Assembly (NCBI GenBank): GCA_024220505.1
Contig: JAKZZE010000003.1
Span: forward strand, 186,001-250,000
Direction of reading: 5' to 3'
DNA length: 64,000 nt
DNA from: Rhizopus arrhizus
Taxonomy: Eukaryota; Mucoromycota; Mucoromycetes; Mucorales; Rhizopodaceae
In this document: piece after piece, positions 23,327 through 34,547 of the stretch
Layout: each line of letters opens with the position of its first letter
How positions within the stretch are numbered: the first letter of the stretch is position 1
Program-made: the position numbers and the translations under genes
The notes under the pieces: model-generated
What the model was told of the DNA's origin: nothing
Seen by the model: only the letters and a program-made list of their open reading frames with translations
Database searches by the model: none

Positions 23327-24314
23327 ATGAGCAGTGATCATCATCAGAATAGCTTAAAACAAGCTTTATTTGCTGGTGCTTGTGCTGGTACTGCTGTAGA
23401 TACTGTTCTTTTTCCTCTAGGTACCATAAAATACTACCATAACCTATCAGCTTATCTCGCCCTTTTTATTCAGACACGATCAAGACACGATTACAATCGC
23501 AACATGGGTTCATTGCCTCTGGTGGTTTTCGAGGCATTTATTCTGGTTTATTAAGTGCTGTTATTGGAAGCTCACCTAATGGTATATACACCACAACTGC
23601 CTGCTTTCCACTCACAGTCCTCTTTCCTTAGCCTCTTTATTCTTTGTAACTTATGAAGGTGTCAAACGTGTTCTTAGTACCTCAACCGAGTATACTCCCC
23701 TTATTCATATGGCAGCAGCCTCATGTGGTGAAACGGTTGCTTGTACCATCCGAGTGCCGACAGAAGTCATCAAACAACGTATGCAGACCAAACAATTCAA
23801 CAAAACATCCGCTGCTGTCTCTCACGTCTTACGTACAGAGGGTATCTTGGGTATGTACCGAGGATTTTTATCCACTGTCAGTCGAGAGATTCCATTCACT
23901 TGTATACAATTTCCCTTGTACGAATACTTTAAGAGAACGTATGCGGCAGCCAAGGGTCGTCGCACGGAGCCTTATGAAGCTGCCATGATGGGATCTGTAG
24001 CGGGTGGTATTGCTGCAGCTGTCACAACACCTTTAGATGTTTGTAAAACACGTATTATGTTGTCTCACAAAGTAAGAATGAATGGTTTATGTAGAGTGTA
24101 CTAAAGGCGACGTGTGTAGAATCAATCTTCTGGAAAGCATTATAGCGGTATTGTATCTACCATGAAACGTATAGCAAGTGAAGAAGGAACTAGAGCTTTG
24201 TTCTCTGGTATTGGGCCTCGTGTGATGTGGATATCGATCGGTGGAAGTATATTCTTGGGTGTTTATGAGAAAGCGCTTAAAACTTTTGTACAGCTTCGTA
24301 TCTTGGAAGATTAA
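23327..24314 (+). CDS. Mitochondrial S-adenosylmethionine carrier (Pet8/SLC25A26 type)
   Basis: This inner-membrane carrier imports S-adenosylmethionine in exchange for S-adenosylhomocysteine. Exons 23327-23420, 23474-23581, 23632-24071 and 24120-24314 give 278 residues. Three carrier signatures are seen: [10 protein letters not shown] (formed over the first splice), [10 protein letters not shown] and [10 protein letters not shown]. The unusual second signature PTEVIKQR and the block [21 protein letters not shown] are diagnostic of the SAM carrier group. C-terminus [20 protein letters not shown] is typical as well. All junctions keep phase and no lesions were found. It is the second SLC25 gene in the window, unrelated in position to the mitoferrin gene. 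Confidence 0.93.
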
Positions 24315-24336
24315 AAGTCACTTTTTTTTTTTTTTA

Positions 24337-24812
24337 ATGAACACATCACTTGTAAATGCTATTCTTACATTCACTCAATTATTAAAAGAAGCCAAAACAC
24401 CTTCTGTGGCTACTTGGCAGCCTCACTTTATAACACAGTGTATTGATTGGTGTGTTTATATTGAAACTGAATTAGCTTTGTTATCTGAACAAGAATGTGA
24501 ACAGATCCTGACATTAACACAGCAGCAGACACTAGATACCATTCCTACCTTGACCGAATTATTGGATGCCTTACACTGTTTTTTTCAGTTATTATTACAA
24601 AATACTTTTCTAAGCAATTCACTGTATTTTTATATAATGAAGAACTATCAATTTCTTACTATACCAGAAAATGACATCTTGGTCAAGGTAAGCGTAAAAT
24701 AAACTGTATTAAAAGTCATTTATTTAAAATATAAAAGGATTTAACAAATTTAGCACAAGAAGCGGCTACAAAGAATATATTAAAAGAAATGCTAGATGAA
24801 TTGCATAAATAA
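24337..24812 (+). CDS. Small helical protein of unknown function
   Basis: Two exons, 24337-24687 and 24738-24812, give 141 residues. The ATG lies 22 nt after the stop of the SAM carrier gene, directly behind a T tract. The protein appears all-helical and leucine-rich (SLVNAILTFTQLLKEA; LTELLDALHCFFQLLL), without signal peptide or transmembrane-grade segment. I do not recognise the family. Its closeness to the carrier gene might reflect read-through or simply compact spacing. Confidence 0.6.
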
Positions 24813-24872
24813 ACTCAGTTTTATTGTGTGATGTGTGTGTTAAGAGAGAGAGAGAGAGGGTATTTCAATACT

Positions 24873-25477
24873 TTATTTGGTAACTAGACAAACATGTCAA
24901 CATATATAAAGATCATATCCTCGCTTAAACTTACCACCAATGACACCACAAGCCAAACGATCACCAGCGTTACCTGTTGTAGGCGACAGTTCATGTCCAC
25001 CAAGACCAAGATCATCTTCATCAGCATGGACAACAATCGTACGACTATAAAAGCGTTTAATAACAAACTATGCTTTCCATTGTTCTTTGTACCCAATGAC
25101 AGTATGAGGGCCAATCAATTTGACTTGGGAGTCTTTGATGTTCAAGCTTGCTTCGCCCGATGAACTGGCAGTGATGTTACCCAAGTCACCAGCATGACGA
25201 ATTTCTGCATCAGGTGCGCCGTGAGTCTTGCCGTGAGGATTGTAATGAGGGCCAGCAGAGATACAGCCTATGATCTTGTTAATGACATGTGACTTGTTTG
25301 TTTAACTCATGTACCATTGGTGTGATCACCAAATTCGTGAACATGGAAACCGTGCTTTCCAGGCTTCAAACCAGTAAAGGAGGCTTCAACAAGAACAGGC
25401 TCATCTTCGGTAGATTGAGAAAATTTAACAACGCCAGAAACATTGTTTCCTTTAAGTACGGCAACTGCGTTAACCAT
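24873..25477 (-). CDS. SOD1: Cu/Zn superoxide dismutase
   Basis: Cytosolic enzyme that converts superoxide to hydrogen peroxide and oxygen. Minus-strand exons 25477-25315, 25267-25093, 25044-24935 and 24883-24873 give 152 residues, the classical size. Metal ligands are in [31 protein letters not shown] and [10 protein letters not shown]; the active-site arginine and disulfide Cys are in [13 protein letters not shown]. The last exon is only 11 nt: GTAAGT donor, CTAG acceptor, adding VTK and the stop, which restores the conserved GVIGxTK end. Without that splice the frame would run on to an odd [11 protein letters not shown] tail. It is convergent with the small gene before it. Confidence 0.95.
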
Positions 25478-25727
25478 TTTTTATATTTGAGAAAAATAAA
25501 AAAGGATGAAATAAAAGCTTTCTAGTTTCATATATTCTTTTAATCTTATTTTTTTTTAACGTCATTCATGCTTCATTCTATCGTAGCATTGGCCAATTAT
25601 AATAACATGGGATCTGTTTCGGTATGTGTAAAGCTTAACTAAACTTTATGCAAAACTTTATCCACAAAAAAAAGACAAATAATGTAAATGCAACTGAGGC
25701 TATTTTTTATTGAAGAGAAAAAAGAAA

Positions 25728-27558
25728 TTACTGTTTGGCCATTGTGGTAAGGTTATATAAAGCAGGGTTATTATGAATAACCGCTGAAGTGGATGTGGTA
25801 GGGGTTGTTTGACTAGGAGATGGTTGAGAAGTGAGCAATTGATAATTTGCAAGGATATTTCTTAATTGGTTATCATTTATCACAGTATTATGACTTGTAA
25901 CAGGAGCTTGGTTTCCTACTAACTGTCCTAAAAGGGGATTACCATTCATTACTGTACTCAATAATTGTGCAATATTCGCTTGTGGCGATGATTGATTCTT
26001 GAGTGCTATAGGGACACTTAAATTTAGTTGAGGCAAAGAAGATGCAGCAGATGATGTATTTCTTAGGTTAATTCCGTTAATAAAAGTAGCTAATAGCTGA
26101 GATACAGTCGGTTGCTGCTGCTGTTGTTGTTGTTGTTGTTGTAATTGTTGCTGTTGTTGTTGTTGCTTGTATTGTGGTTGTAATAATGCTTGGTATTGCA
26201 TAGAAGTAGGAGCAGCACTAGACTGATGGTATTGCCTTACAGGATTAGGTTTAGCTTGTGATACATTATAGTTAGCTGGAAAGGTATTTGGTTCGACTGA
26301 TGAAGGTAATGCTTGAGCAGTAACTGTTGTTGGCGTATTAATGATAGAGCTAGATTGCATAACTGAGGCATGATTACTATTAAGAGTAGAAGTAGAGTTT
26401 GGATATGTGGACTTAAAGACAGAATGGGGTATTGAACGCAAGACAATTTCAGCAGCTTGTTCACTCACTATACTATCGTATTCTATCATAAAGGTTAGTA
26501 AAAGGACATTACTTTGGTTGAAGCCACTTACCATCATATCTAACACCTGTACCAACTTCATTTGGAGTAAATACTTGAATGGAAATTTTCCTTTGACTCT
26601 CGAGATCACGGTTTATTGTAGCCACAGCCTTTACACCTTCTCTTATCATTTGCTTTAAAAGGGACTCTCTAGTATTTGGGTATTGTAAATTAACTGTGGC
26701 TATAGAAATATTTTTCTTTCTAAATTGATTTTCAACAAATAAAATAAATTGTTTTGAGACATTATTCCATGCAATAATCTTAACCATTGGCACTTCAAGC
26801 TGAGAAAGATGACTATTGTCATATTTTGCTTGTGGTTGCTGACGAAGCTTTGACCACTTATGGTCTTCAAACCTTCGATGATTTTTGCCATTCGATCTAC
26901 TATTATCATTCATTATAGGATACCCTCTTTCTACCTTTTTACGGTATCTCTCTTCTTTACGAACAAAGTGAGGCTTTGTACGGCAGACTTCCAATTCTAT
27001 TAAAGAAATTAGGAGGGGAGTTTATGTCATTTGCTTTTACTTACCTAATACAAAACCTTTAAATATCTTTCCGTTCTCACATTTTACAGCATTAGCACAA
27101 GTAGAGGGACTATCAAATTGAACAAAGCCAAATGAATTTTTAAAGACAACTTCAAGCACATCACCATAGGTACTAAAATGATCCATCAGGTCTTGTTTAT
27201 CAATTCGATCGGGAATTTGGCGTATCAACATACGGGACTCAGGAGAAATATTGTTCCAATCAGCAACACCTTTCGATTCAGACAGCGCTCTTTTTTTGGT
27301 TGCCACTTGATAACGACCTGATTGGTCATCATCGTCATATTTACGTTTACAAAGTAAAGAATACTCATCAAACTCATCTAATTCTTTTTCTCGCTTTTTA
27401 TTAGCGAAATTATTTTTAGTTGGCTGCGGCTGCTGTTGTTGTTGATGAGCATTTTTTTCTTCAGTTACTGTTTCCTTAGTATTCAGGTTATTATCATTGT
27501 TGGCAAATAATGCCAAGAAAAAGTCATCTACAACTGTTGGCTTATTGTTGTCAGTCAT
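25728..27558 (-). CDS. Nab3-like RRM RNA-binding protein with Gln-rich tail
   Basis: Minus-strand exons 27558-27045, 26996-26532 and 26482-25728 give 577 residues. After an acidic/Gln start comes one RRM (SRMLIRQIPDRIDKQDL ... FKNSFGFVQFDSPSTC), then a basic linker, then an alpha/beta domain (VPMVKIIAWNNVSKQFILF ... EYDSIVSEQAAEIVLR) of the anticodon-binding-like kind found after the RRM in Nab3-type and NCOA5-type proteins. The tail has poly-Gln and Asn/Ser/Pro-rich sequence, as in yeast Nab3, which with Nrd1 and Sen1 ends transcription of non-coding RNAs. The assignment to Nab3 rather than another RRM protein is a family-level inference. All junctions keep phase. Confidence 0.75.
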
Positions 27559-28523
27559 GTTTCTTTCAATGAGGGAAGTGATGGAAATTTTAAAAAAAAA
27601 AAGTTAAAAGCTAAATACTTTTAGAATATGGTGTGTTTAAAAAAAAAGGTAAAGCTATTAAAAATAAAAATAAAAAAAAAACAGTTAAAAAACTCTTGCT
27701 TTTTTTTAAAAAAAAGAAAATAAAAGAGAACTATAGATTTTCAAAGAAAAAAATGTTTTATAAGCTGAAGTCTGGGAATGAATCAAACAATGACGTATAT
27801 TTCATTATTCGCAAGTGATTGGATATGCTTTTATTTCCTTATTTGCTCATAAACTATCCTCATCAAGGTTTCTCTTTAGAAGGCAGATTTTCTTCTGATT
27901 CTTGTAGAACAAATTTCAGAGAAAAAGATAGGTTGTAACACCTCACTTTTGCGACACAAACGCTGTTGATGAAGCATATCACTTGTTTTCATGTTAATTA
28001 GTTGATTTGGAAAGGGTAATACCCAGACAGGAATTTGGTAAATAACCTAACTCCCTTTTCAATATTGTAAAATGTATCCTAAATTTTCCTTTTTAAAGAA
28101 AAACTACACAGTCTCACTTTGGTAATTAAAGTGAACCTTTTATTAAAATAACTTTCTTTATTAATGAAAAGGCCGTTACTTTGTATGATTCGTAGTCTAA
28201 AGACATCAAATCATTTAATTTGATACAGCGATATTCTATGCTGTTCTGAATAAAGCCTTTCAGCCCCCCTTTTTTTTCTTTTAAATAAAAGTCTACTAAA
28301 TAGCAAACACTTTATTATTTTCATCCTATAAGCATGGCAATGTTAGCACCAGATCTTTTCATACCATGCTTCTCGAGATCTTTATAGTCAGTATCAATAG
28401 CAGAAAGGGAGGGTTTACAAAGAAATTTTTTATTTTAATAATTATTTCAAGCATTATTTATTTATGAAGCTGCTATTAGAAGAACAGTTTTCAATAAGAA
28501 ATAATACTGGAATAAAGTCAGTT
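27559..28523. other. Intergenic region, Nab3-like promoter to bZIP 3' end
   Basis: No supported gene. It contains A-rich runs at 27590-27735 that explain a short lysine-rich open frame. The upstream region of the Nab3-like gene and the 3' end of the bZIP gene must lie here. Confidence 0.4.
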
Positions 28524-29786
28524 TTAGTTACCTTGTTGTTCTGCTAATGATGCGTCGGTATTTATTTGGTTATCAGAAGTCTCAGTCTCTTGATTCTTGG
28601 GCATCTCCTCCTTTTCTGAATTCGATAGTTGTTGATCTGATGCTTTCCTTTCTTTAGTTTCCCTTTGCTGCTCAGTTACATCATGACTACTGCTGCTATT
28701 ACTGGATGGCTGACATTGGTGTGGTGGTGAAGTGGTTGTGAGAGAATTAGGCAGGTTACTCATGCCTAATTTCGCATTTAATTCTTCAACTTCTTTCATC
28801 AAACGATATCCTTCTGTCCCTTGCATGGCAGCTATATTCAGCTTGTTTTTCAATTCATCTACTTCCTTCAAAAGTAAAGCATTTTGTTGTTCGAGCTGAA
28901 CAATTTTTTCTTCCATCTCATGAATATGTTGCTTCTTTTTCTTGCGGCATTCTTTTGCTGCTTGTCTGTTTCGAAGTAATCGTCTCTGACGACGTTCGTC
29001 ATTTGACATATTTCGAGTGTTTTGTCTCTTGTTTCCCTGGGCGTCTTCTGGCATTGGGTGAGGTATCGATGGAGGTTGGGGAAGTTGATGAGGTGGTCCT
29101 GGAAGAGCAGTAATCACTGTGCCATTTTGAAATTGAAGCAAGTTGGATGCAAGTGCAGGAACAGCAATAGGAGCTACCATGGCTTGAGCTAGTGAAGAAG
29201 CAGTGAAATTGGCAAGGTCATGACCCTGAGCTTGGACATAGTGTTGAATGATTTGCTGCTGTTGAGATTCGCTTAATAAATGCATTCCTGGTGGAGGAAC
29301 AGGTGGCGCATTGGCGATATTTAAAATAGTAGGTGGCTGTGATTGGGCTTGTTGATTTTGCTCTCCTTCTTGCTGCTGCGACTGGACTGGTTGCTGGTCT
29401 TTGTTTGGCTGCTCTGATGGTTGCTGTGACACGATTGTTGTCTGTGGATGAGTCTGTTCTTTTTGTACTATGTATTGCACTTGTTCACTACCAGTAGGCT
29501 GCTGTACATCATTTGTGTTACTTGTTTCATTATTATTTATCGTAGCCCTTTCTGATGTATTTTCTAAAGCATTTTGGCTTTCTTTAGATTCTGTGGTAGT
29601 TGTTATTGCCGTCGTTGTACTATTGTTGCTTTCAGTAGTTTTATTTAATGCCTCTTCTGCTGGTTCATTTGATATATTGACGTTATCAAGCTTTACTATT
29701 TTAGTCTCTTTTTCAATTTCTTCTTCAGCTGGTCTCTTGAGTTCTTGTTTAATATTCTCGTTGTTTGAGAAGGTATTTTCTGTCAT
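28524..29786 (-). CDS. bZIP transcription factor, CREB/ATF type
   Basis: Unspliced, 420 residues. The DNA-binding basic region reads RRLLRNRQAAKECRKKKK (about residues 269-286), followed by a leucine zipper with heptads in EEKIVQLEQQNALLLKEVDE. The RNRxAAxECRxKKK pattern is that of CREB/ATF factors, which bind TGACGT sites. The N-terminal 230 residues are rich in Glu, Asn, Thr and Gln and likely disordered activation region; the C-terminal 90 residues are Ser/Gln/Glu-rich. No PKA-type RRPSY site was seen. Its upstream region holds several TGACG half-sites, which would allow autoregulation. The 1.9-kb upstream gap is longer than typical here. Confidence 0.92.
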   Translation of the reverse strand: MTENTFSNNENIKQELKRPAEEEIEKETKIVKLDNVNISNEPAEEALNKTTESNNSTTTAITTTTESKESQNALENTSERATINNNETSNTNDVQQPTGSEQVQYIVQKEQTHPQTTIVSQQPSEQPNKDQQPVQSQQQEGEQNQQAQSQPPTILNIANAPPVPPPGMHLLSESQQQQIIQHYVQAQGHDLANFTASSLAQAMVAPIAVPALASNLLQFQNGTVITALPGPPHQLPQPPSIPHPMPEDAQGNKRQNTRNMSNDERRQRRLLRNRQAAKECRKKKKQHIHEMEEKIVQLEQQNALLLKEVDELKNKLNIAAMQGTEGYRLMKEVEELNAKLGMSNLPNSLTTTSPPHQCQPSSNSSSSHDVTEQQRETKERKASDQQLSNSEKEEMPKNQETETSDNQINTDASLAEQQGN

Positions 29787-31587
29787 TTTTTTTTTTTCTT
29801 GTAAAATTTAAATCAAAGACGGTGACGTTGCTATAATGATGTGAGTATGAATAACACGTTTTGTTTTGTTTATGTACCTCCTGTTGATAAACCGCAAATA
29901 GAGGGATGGAAGGAAAAACAAAAAGGAATTTTTTAAGTACTTTTTATAATTTTTTTTTTGTTTTGTTAAATATATCAACTATTTCTTTACTTTTTATTTC
30001 ACTACAGTTCAAAGTTTTAATGCTTTTTTCCTTTTATTGGATAGACTTCTCAGTCGGGAATACTTTACAATCTTTTTTGTGATGACGAAAAAGAAGTTGT
30101 CGACGTAATAAGAGAAAAAAGAAGTGATGACGCAAAAAAAAAATTTTTTTCCATTGGTTTTTATGACTTCAGGAATTCGGTATTCGAATTTATCGTGACT
30201 TTTTTATGTCGTAAGATTTCTTAATCGGGATGTTCATTTGACAAAAGTGGGACAAACGGTGAGAAAATAGTTAGAAGCAAGAAATCTGAATGGTCCAGGT
30301 CATCTGTAGAGCTTAATCTTTAACCTTAATAGAAAGTCATTTGTTTGTATGCAAGATCAGTTGTCCAAAACTTTTATAATAAGTTCAGAAACTGCTTAAG
30401 TTGTTTGATCCCAATCTAAAAGAAACCTGTACTGCACAAGCTTGCCAATTTTATAAATTAAGTCAATATGGCTTAAACCAACTCAGTTATAGGCGAAAGT
30501 TATGATAAACTATTTGTTTGGTGAAAGAGACTACAGGTTCTGTTTTTTATACTATCTTCATTTTATCCTTTATAACGGTTTACTGTCTTGTCTACCTAAT
30601 GATATCATCTGTATTCAGTACATCACATACTGTTATTTCCTGCTGATGTTTCTAGCTTGATCAATGCAATTTACTATGACAGGGATGGAGTCATTAAGGG
30701 CAAGCTTCGACAGAGATTTTGATAGAATAAAAGAGATATAAGTGGTAGGATCTGACAGGCTATCCATAAAAAGACATAATTTGCCGAACAATAGTTTGTT
30801 GATATTTCTTGAGCTTGTAGTTCAATCATCGATTAAATCTGAGCCTTAAGGCTGTTGTTTTGCCATAAAAAAAAAGGATTGAATACACAAGAATTATCCT
30901 AATACATTTTGTTATAACCTTTAGCAAGGTTCCTCACTGAAAAACAAAAGCCAAGTCTTCCCCTTCAGTTTCTGAAGAATTTGGATAGTTTAAAGTAAGG
31001 AGTCATAGAGTTGCATCCTTTGATGAATATTCAAGTATTAAATTCACAAAGTGTTTAGCTGATCTTTAGAAAATAAAGGAATGCAAATAACTGGTATAAA
31101 TCTGCGCATACAAAAAAACGAATTAAACTGATATAAATACTATTATCTCTTTACATACAAGAAATTAGTTCAAGCTATGCTTAATGTACAAGACACTTTG
31201 GGAAAAATGTTGTTTGTATATCGAGTGATATTGATTTATTTAATACAGAGCAAAATATGCCAGTGCGTAAGATTAAGAAACAAAAACATTTAGCCAGGGC
31301 CTGTTTAGGTATTTTTGCGTTTTTTCTATATTAAATTAATTTATACAAAAGTGAATCAAATATTTTTTAGTGACATTCTTATCGTTTGAGGTTATTGATT
31401 ACTTTTTTATAACAGATTTACTAAAACTATTTCTTGATAGAATACTGAATTCGCATAAAATTCAATTGCTCATCCCCTGTGGTGCATAGCAAATGATAAT
31501 AGCATATTTTACATAGCCAATTTAATTAAAATCACATACAGACAAAAGCCAGCCCCTATGAATGACAACATGGTTGCTTACATCAAA
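29787..31587. other. Divergent upstream region of bZIP gene
   Basis: About 1.8 kb without a supported gene. Its left 350 bp contain the CRE-like half-sites listed separately. The rest is AT-rich, without repeats or RNA genes that I can recognise. Confidence 0.4.
29823..30132. promoter_or_regulatory. Cluster of TGACG (CRE/ATF-like) half-sites
   Basis: Upstream of the bZIP ATG at 29786 are TGACGT at 29823, TGACGA at 30083, TTACGTCG on the minus strand (30108-30101) and TGACGC at 30128. The gene codes for a CREB/ATF-type factor that recognises such sites, so self-control is plausible. The three distal sites lie within 50 bp. Binding is inferred only. Confidence 0.4.
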
Positions 31588-31598
31588 TTATATAAAAA
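31588..31598 (+). promoter_or_regulatory. TATA box of the small secreted peptide gene
   Basis: TTATATAAAAA lies about 60 bp before the ATG at 31649, at the right distance for a TATA box. A second TTTATAAAAG lies at about 31608. A strong TATA element suits a highly inducible gene. Confidence 0.5.
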
Positions 31599-31648
31599 GA
31601 GTCTTGTTTATAAAAGTCTCTATCAAAAATCATTTTAAACATCAAAAA

Positions 31649-31864
31649 ATGCATTTAACTCTTGTCTCATTTGGTTTGTTAACTATCTCTTCCCTTGTTT
31701 CTTCACTTCCTGTTGTTTCTAATAATAACATGGAGAAAAAGAGTCTCTCTTTGGACAAGAAATCTTTATCGGATTCCCTTTTACGACGGAATGATGCAGT
31801 AATGATTCCTCGTGGTGATATTGGTGGTGGTTGTCTTATTCCCTTTTTAGATGAATTATGTTAA
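31649..31864 (+). CDS. Small secreted peptide precursor (71 residues)
   Basis: An unspliced frame of 71 residues starting MHLTLVSFGLLTISSLVSSLP, a clear signal peptide. A short Lys-rich propeptide with KK, KK and finally RR (DSLLRRNDAV) follows; RR is a Kex2-like processing site. Cleavage there would release a 24-residue C-terminal peptide containing GDIGGGC and ending LDELC, with two cysteines eight residues apart that could form a disulfide. I do not recognise the family. The pre-pro-peptide layout resembles fungal secreted signalling or antimicrobial-type peptides, but no function is shown. Alternative in-frame start upstream (31562) is less likely because it would bury the signal peptide. 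Confidence 0.65.
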   Translation: MHLTLVSFGLLTISSLVSSLPVVSNNNMEKKSLSLDKKSLSDSLLRRNDAVMIPRGDIGGGCLIPFLDELC

Positions 31865-32864
31865 ATCGTTGGTCCTGGTATTGAAGGATGACGCTTAAAA
31901 CAAAGACCTTCATTTCTGATTTAATCGACAATTTCACAATTGCTGTAGTTTATTGAAAAGCATGCATATTATTTTTATAATCTATGAAATACAATAAAGA
32001 CCTTTTATTGATCTTTTTGAATTAAGTCTTCTTTTTCTAAAAGAAGTTTGCGTAAAGCTTTTTAGAACCTGTGCTAATAATCTCTGAAGCATATTGTTGC
32101 TAATGTTCTATAGGGCTTTATTTCATCCTTAGTCTATATGTCTGCATATGTGTAAAGCTACAAAAGATACAAGCAGAGGATGCCCCACCAGACAAAAGCT
32201 TGGACAATATACTTTGCAAAGGCAAGGAGTATATGATTGCACATGTGTCTTTATTAAATCCTATTAGCATGCTAAAGTTCACTTTAACCAGTTTGTGAAA
32301 CTTGAAGACTTTTTCTTGCAAGTTACTGACATCTTGTACAGAACTTTACATATTGTATATAACAGAATAGCTTGAAAGAGTAGAAAGACGATACAGATAA
32401 CTTTATTAAAGTATGTACAATAGATGAGAATGTACAAACACAATAGTCTACATATTTAACTGTTTCGTAAAAAAAAGACAATGACTGAAGTCCTACATAT
32501 TCTTTACCGTTTTCTAATCATACAATTGGCTATCTGCTGAGGATCCTTACTGAGCTTAATGTAATCTCTGAGAAAATGGTCTTGATCTTTAGTCAAAAAG
32601 CAAATATACGGTACAAAATTCAAGGCAAAATAAAAGCATACTATAGTTTCATCTTTAAATTAAGAAAAAAAAAAATATAAGCTATATTTCGCATAAAAAC
32701 ATAATAGGCTTTTTTGATGTTTATGTAAAATTAGGTTGCCCTGAAATTAGTAAGATCAAGATAGTACGTCAGTGTAAATAAAATTAAAAAGCCGAATCAA
32801 TTTCTACAGACTAAAAAAAAGCAGCACTTGTCATTTCTTTTTTCATCTTTTTCTTGTTAAAAAA
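31865..32864. other. Gene-free intergenic region
   Basis: About 1 kb with no supported coding region, repeat or RNA gene on either strand. The right end is a T-rich leader directly before the phosphatase ATG. Confidence 0.4.
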
Positions 32865-33619
32865 ATGAATACAAATACACCTTATAACCATTTACCCAAG
32901 CAACTCAAGAACCGTTACATCATCCAAAGACATGGATTTTCATTGGCCAACAATGATAAACTCATCTGTTCCAACCCGGATATCGCGATTCCTCCAACGG
33001 GTGGTCCACTTGGTACTGGTTATGGTTTACATGAAAAGGGCAAGGTTCAAGTAAAAGAAGTAAGTTGAATAGGAGAGAGAGAGAAAAGAATACGGAAGCT
33101 AATGATGCTATCTGTCAGTCGGCCACACGACTTTCAAAACATCTTTTCCCTATCCAAGAATCCTCTAAAGATCAATCTGTTGTCATGTTTTGCTCTCCTT
33201 TCAAGAGAACGGTAGAGACAGCAGAAATCATCCGATCTGTCTTGAATGAAACTGTACTTGAGGGTAAAGTACAAGAACCTGCAAGGACACTTGAGTTGAG
33301 AGAACGTTGGTATGGTCTATTTGATATGACAACAGATGAAAACTACAAGGTATGCTGGATAGACGATGATGCCTCACCCGATCACGGCGAAAATAGCCAA
33401 TACGGTATTGAATCACCCAGTAGTGTCTGTGAAAGAACGACGCGTTTCATTGTAGATGAAATTGAATCTAAAATGGAAAATAAGATTGTCATCTTGGTTG
33501 CTCATGGCGATGTCTGTCAAATCATGCTGACTGCCTTCAAGGGGATTGAGGCCTGGAGACACAGAGAGATAGAACATGTGGATACGGCTCACTGGCGGGA
33601 TACTTTGGAATTACAATAA
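32865..33619 (+). CDS. Histidine phosphatase superfamily (phosphoglycerate-mutase-like) protein
   Basis: Two exons, 32865-33059 and 33119-33619, give 231 residues. The catalytic RHG motif is in YIIQRHGFSLAN, the second arginine in SPFKRTVETAE, and the second histidine in ILVAHGDVCQIML. These mark a branch 1 histidine phosphatase. The glutamate in LELRERWYGLFD fits the general acid position. Substrate unknown; such proteins include phosphoglycerate mutases, fructose-2,6-bisphosphatases and broad-specificity phosphatases. The intron has a CTAAT branch site before its CAG acceptor, and the alternative reading through it meets a stop at once. It is convergent with the MTR3 gene, stops 10 bp apart. 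Confidence 0.85.
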
Positions 33620-33629
33620 AGCGATTTTA

Positions 33630-34547
33630 TTATAATGATTTTAATAAAGCATTTGACATGACGCTGTATATTTTAGAACAGCCATCGATGCATTGCTCCA
33701 CTGCCTTTGATGTCACGACACTATCGGATTGACCGATTTGAAGGATATAGGTAACTTCGTTCAATGAAGGCATAAAAGATAACACTAAAGATCCATCCTT
33801 TTGACTCTCTTCCTTTTCTGTACCATCCATCAAGATCTGATCCTGAGTAAACACACTTGAACAGGCCGTGACTTGATCCAACATTTCGATACCGGCATCA
33901 GCTAATGCGATACTGGAGGCAACGATAGCAGCCGCAAGACAAGAACTGGTGCCGTCACTTTCGAGCACATTGATATAAATGTCAATTGTTGATTTAGGTA
34001 GTAATTCTAATCTGACAGCGGGTGAAAGTGCTTGAATTAATATTTGAGAAAACTCTTTTTCTTCTGGATCCTATCCAAAGCGATTAGAAAAACAGAATGA
34101 ACTCGACTGGATGCTATCTTACTCTGACTGCCGATCTTCTTTTTACACAAGAGAACGGTGAAAACTTGAAGTCACAGTTTATTGTGCCATTTTGTGAAAA
34201 GGATGATTTCTTGAGTTGTCGAGGTCCATATCTACAACCAAGTTAATTTCTGCTCTTCCTCTTTTATCAAGTTTTCTTACACTGCACAAGCAACTTTTGT
34301 ATTGCCAACTTCAATATATGCAGATCCATTGGCTTGAGTGACAAGTCCAGGTTTTAAAACTGTTTTGTTATTTGGTTAGCTGAAGAAAAGTATAGAAAGA
34401 AAACTTACAAATAGCTCTCAAGTCTTCCAAGCCTCGGTTGTCCAATCTTTTTCTTTCATTATTCAAAATCTCATTTTGTGGTTCTTTTGTTTCTTTAAAA
34501 ATAGGCGGCACGCTTACTTCTGGTCCATTCACACGTCTACGATCCAT
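33630..34547 (-). CDS. MTR3: Exosome core subunit Mtr3/EXOSC6 (RNase PH fold)
   Basis: This is a non-catalytic member of the six-subunit RNase PH ring of the RNA exosome, which processes and degrades RNA in nucleus and cytoplasm. Minus-strand exons 34547-34409, 34359-34281, 34231-34123 and 34070-33630 give 255 residues. The start MDRRRVNGPE, the block GLVTQANGSAYIEVGNTKV, YGPRQ, DGTSSCLAAAIVASSIALA and the late VLSFMPSLNEVTYI all follow the Mtr3/EXOSC6 order rather than Rrp41 or Rrp46. All splice phases agree. No lesion is seen. Confidence 0.92.

Noticed and set aside
24897..25044. SOD1 ending [11 protein letters not shown] by reading through the last intron
   Set aside because: A consensus GTAAGT donor and CTAG acceptor give the conserved end GVIGVTK instead.
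26100..26165. Tandem triplet repeat, considered as a CRISPR-like or satellite array
   Set aside because: It codes poly-Gln in the Nab3-like protein and has no spacer structure.
33060..33097. Very short intron in the histidine phosphatase gene
   Set aside because: An intron of 29 or 38 nt is too short or out of phase; the 59-nt intron 33060-33118 has a CTAAT branch site and keeps phase.
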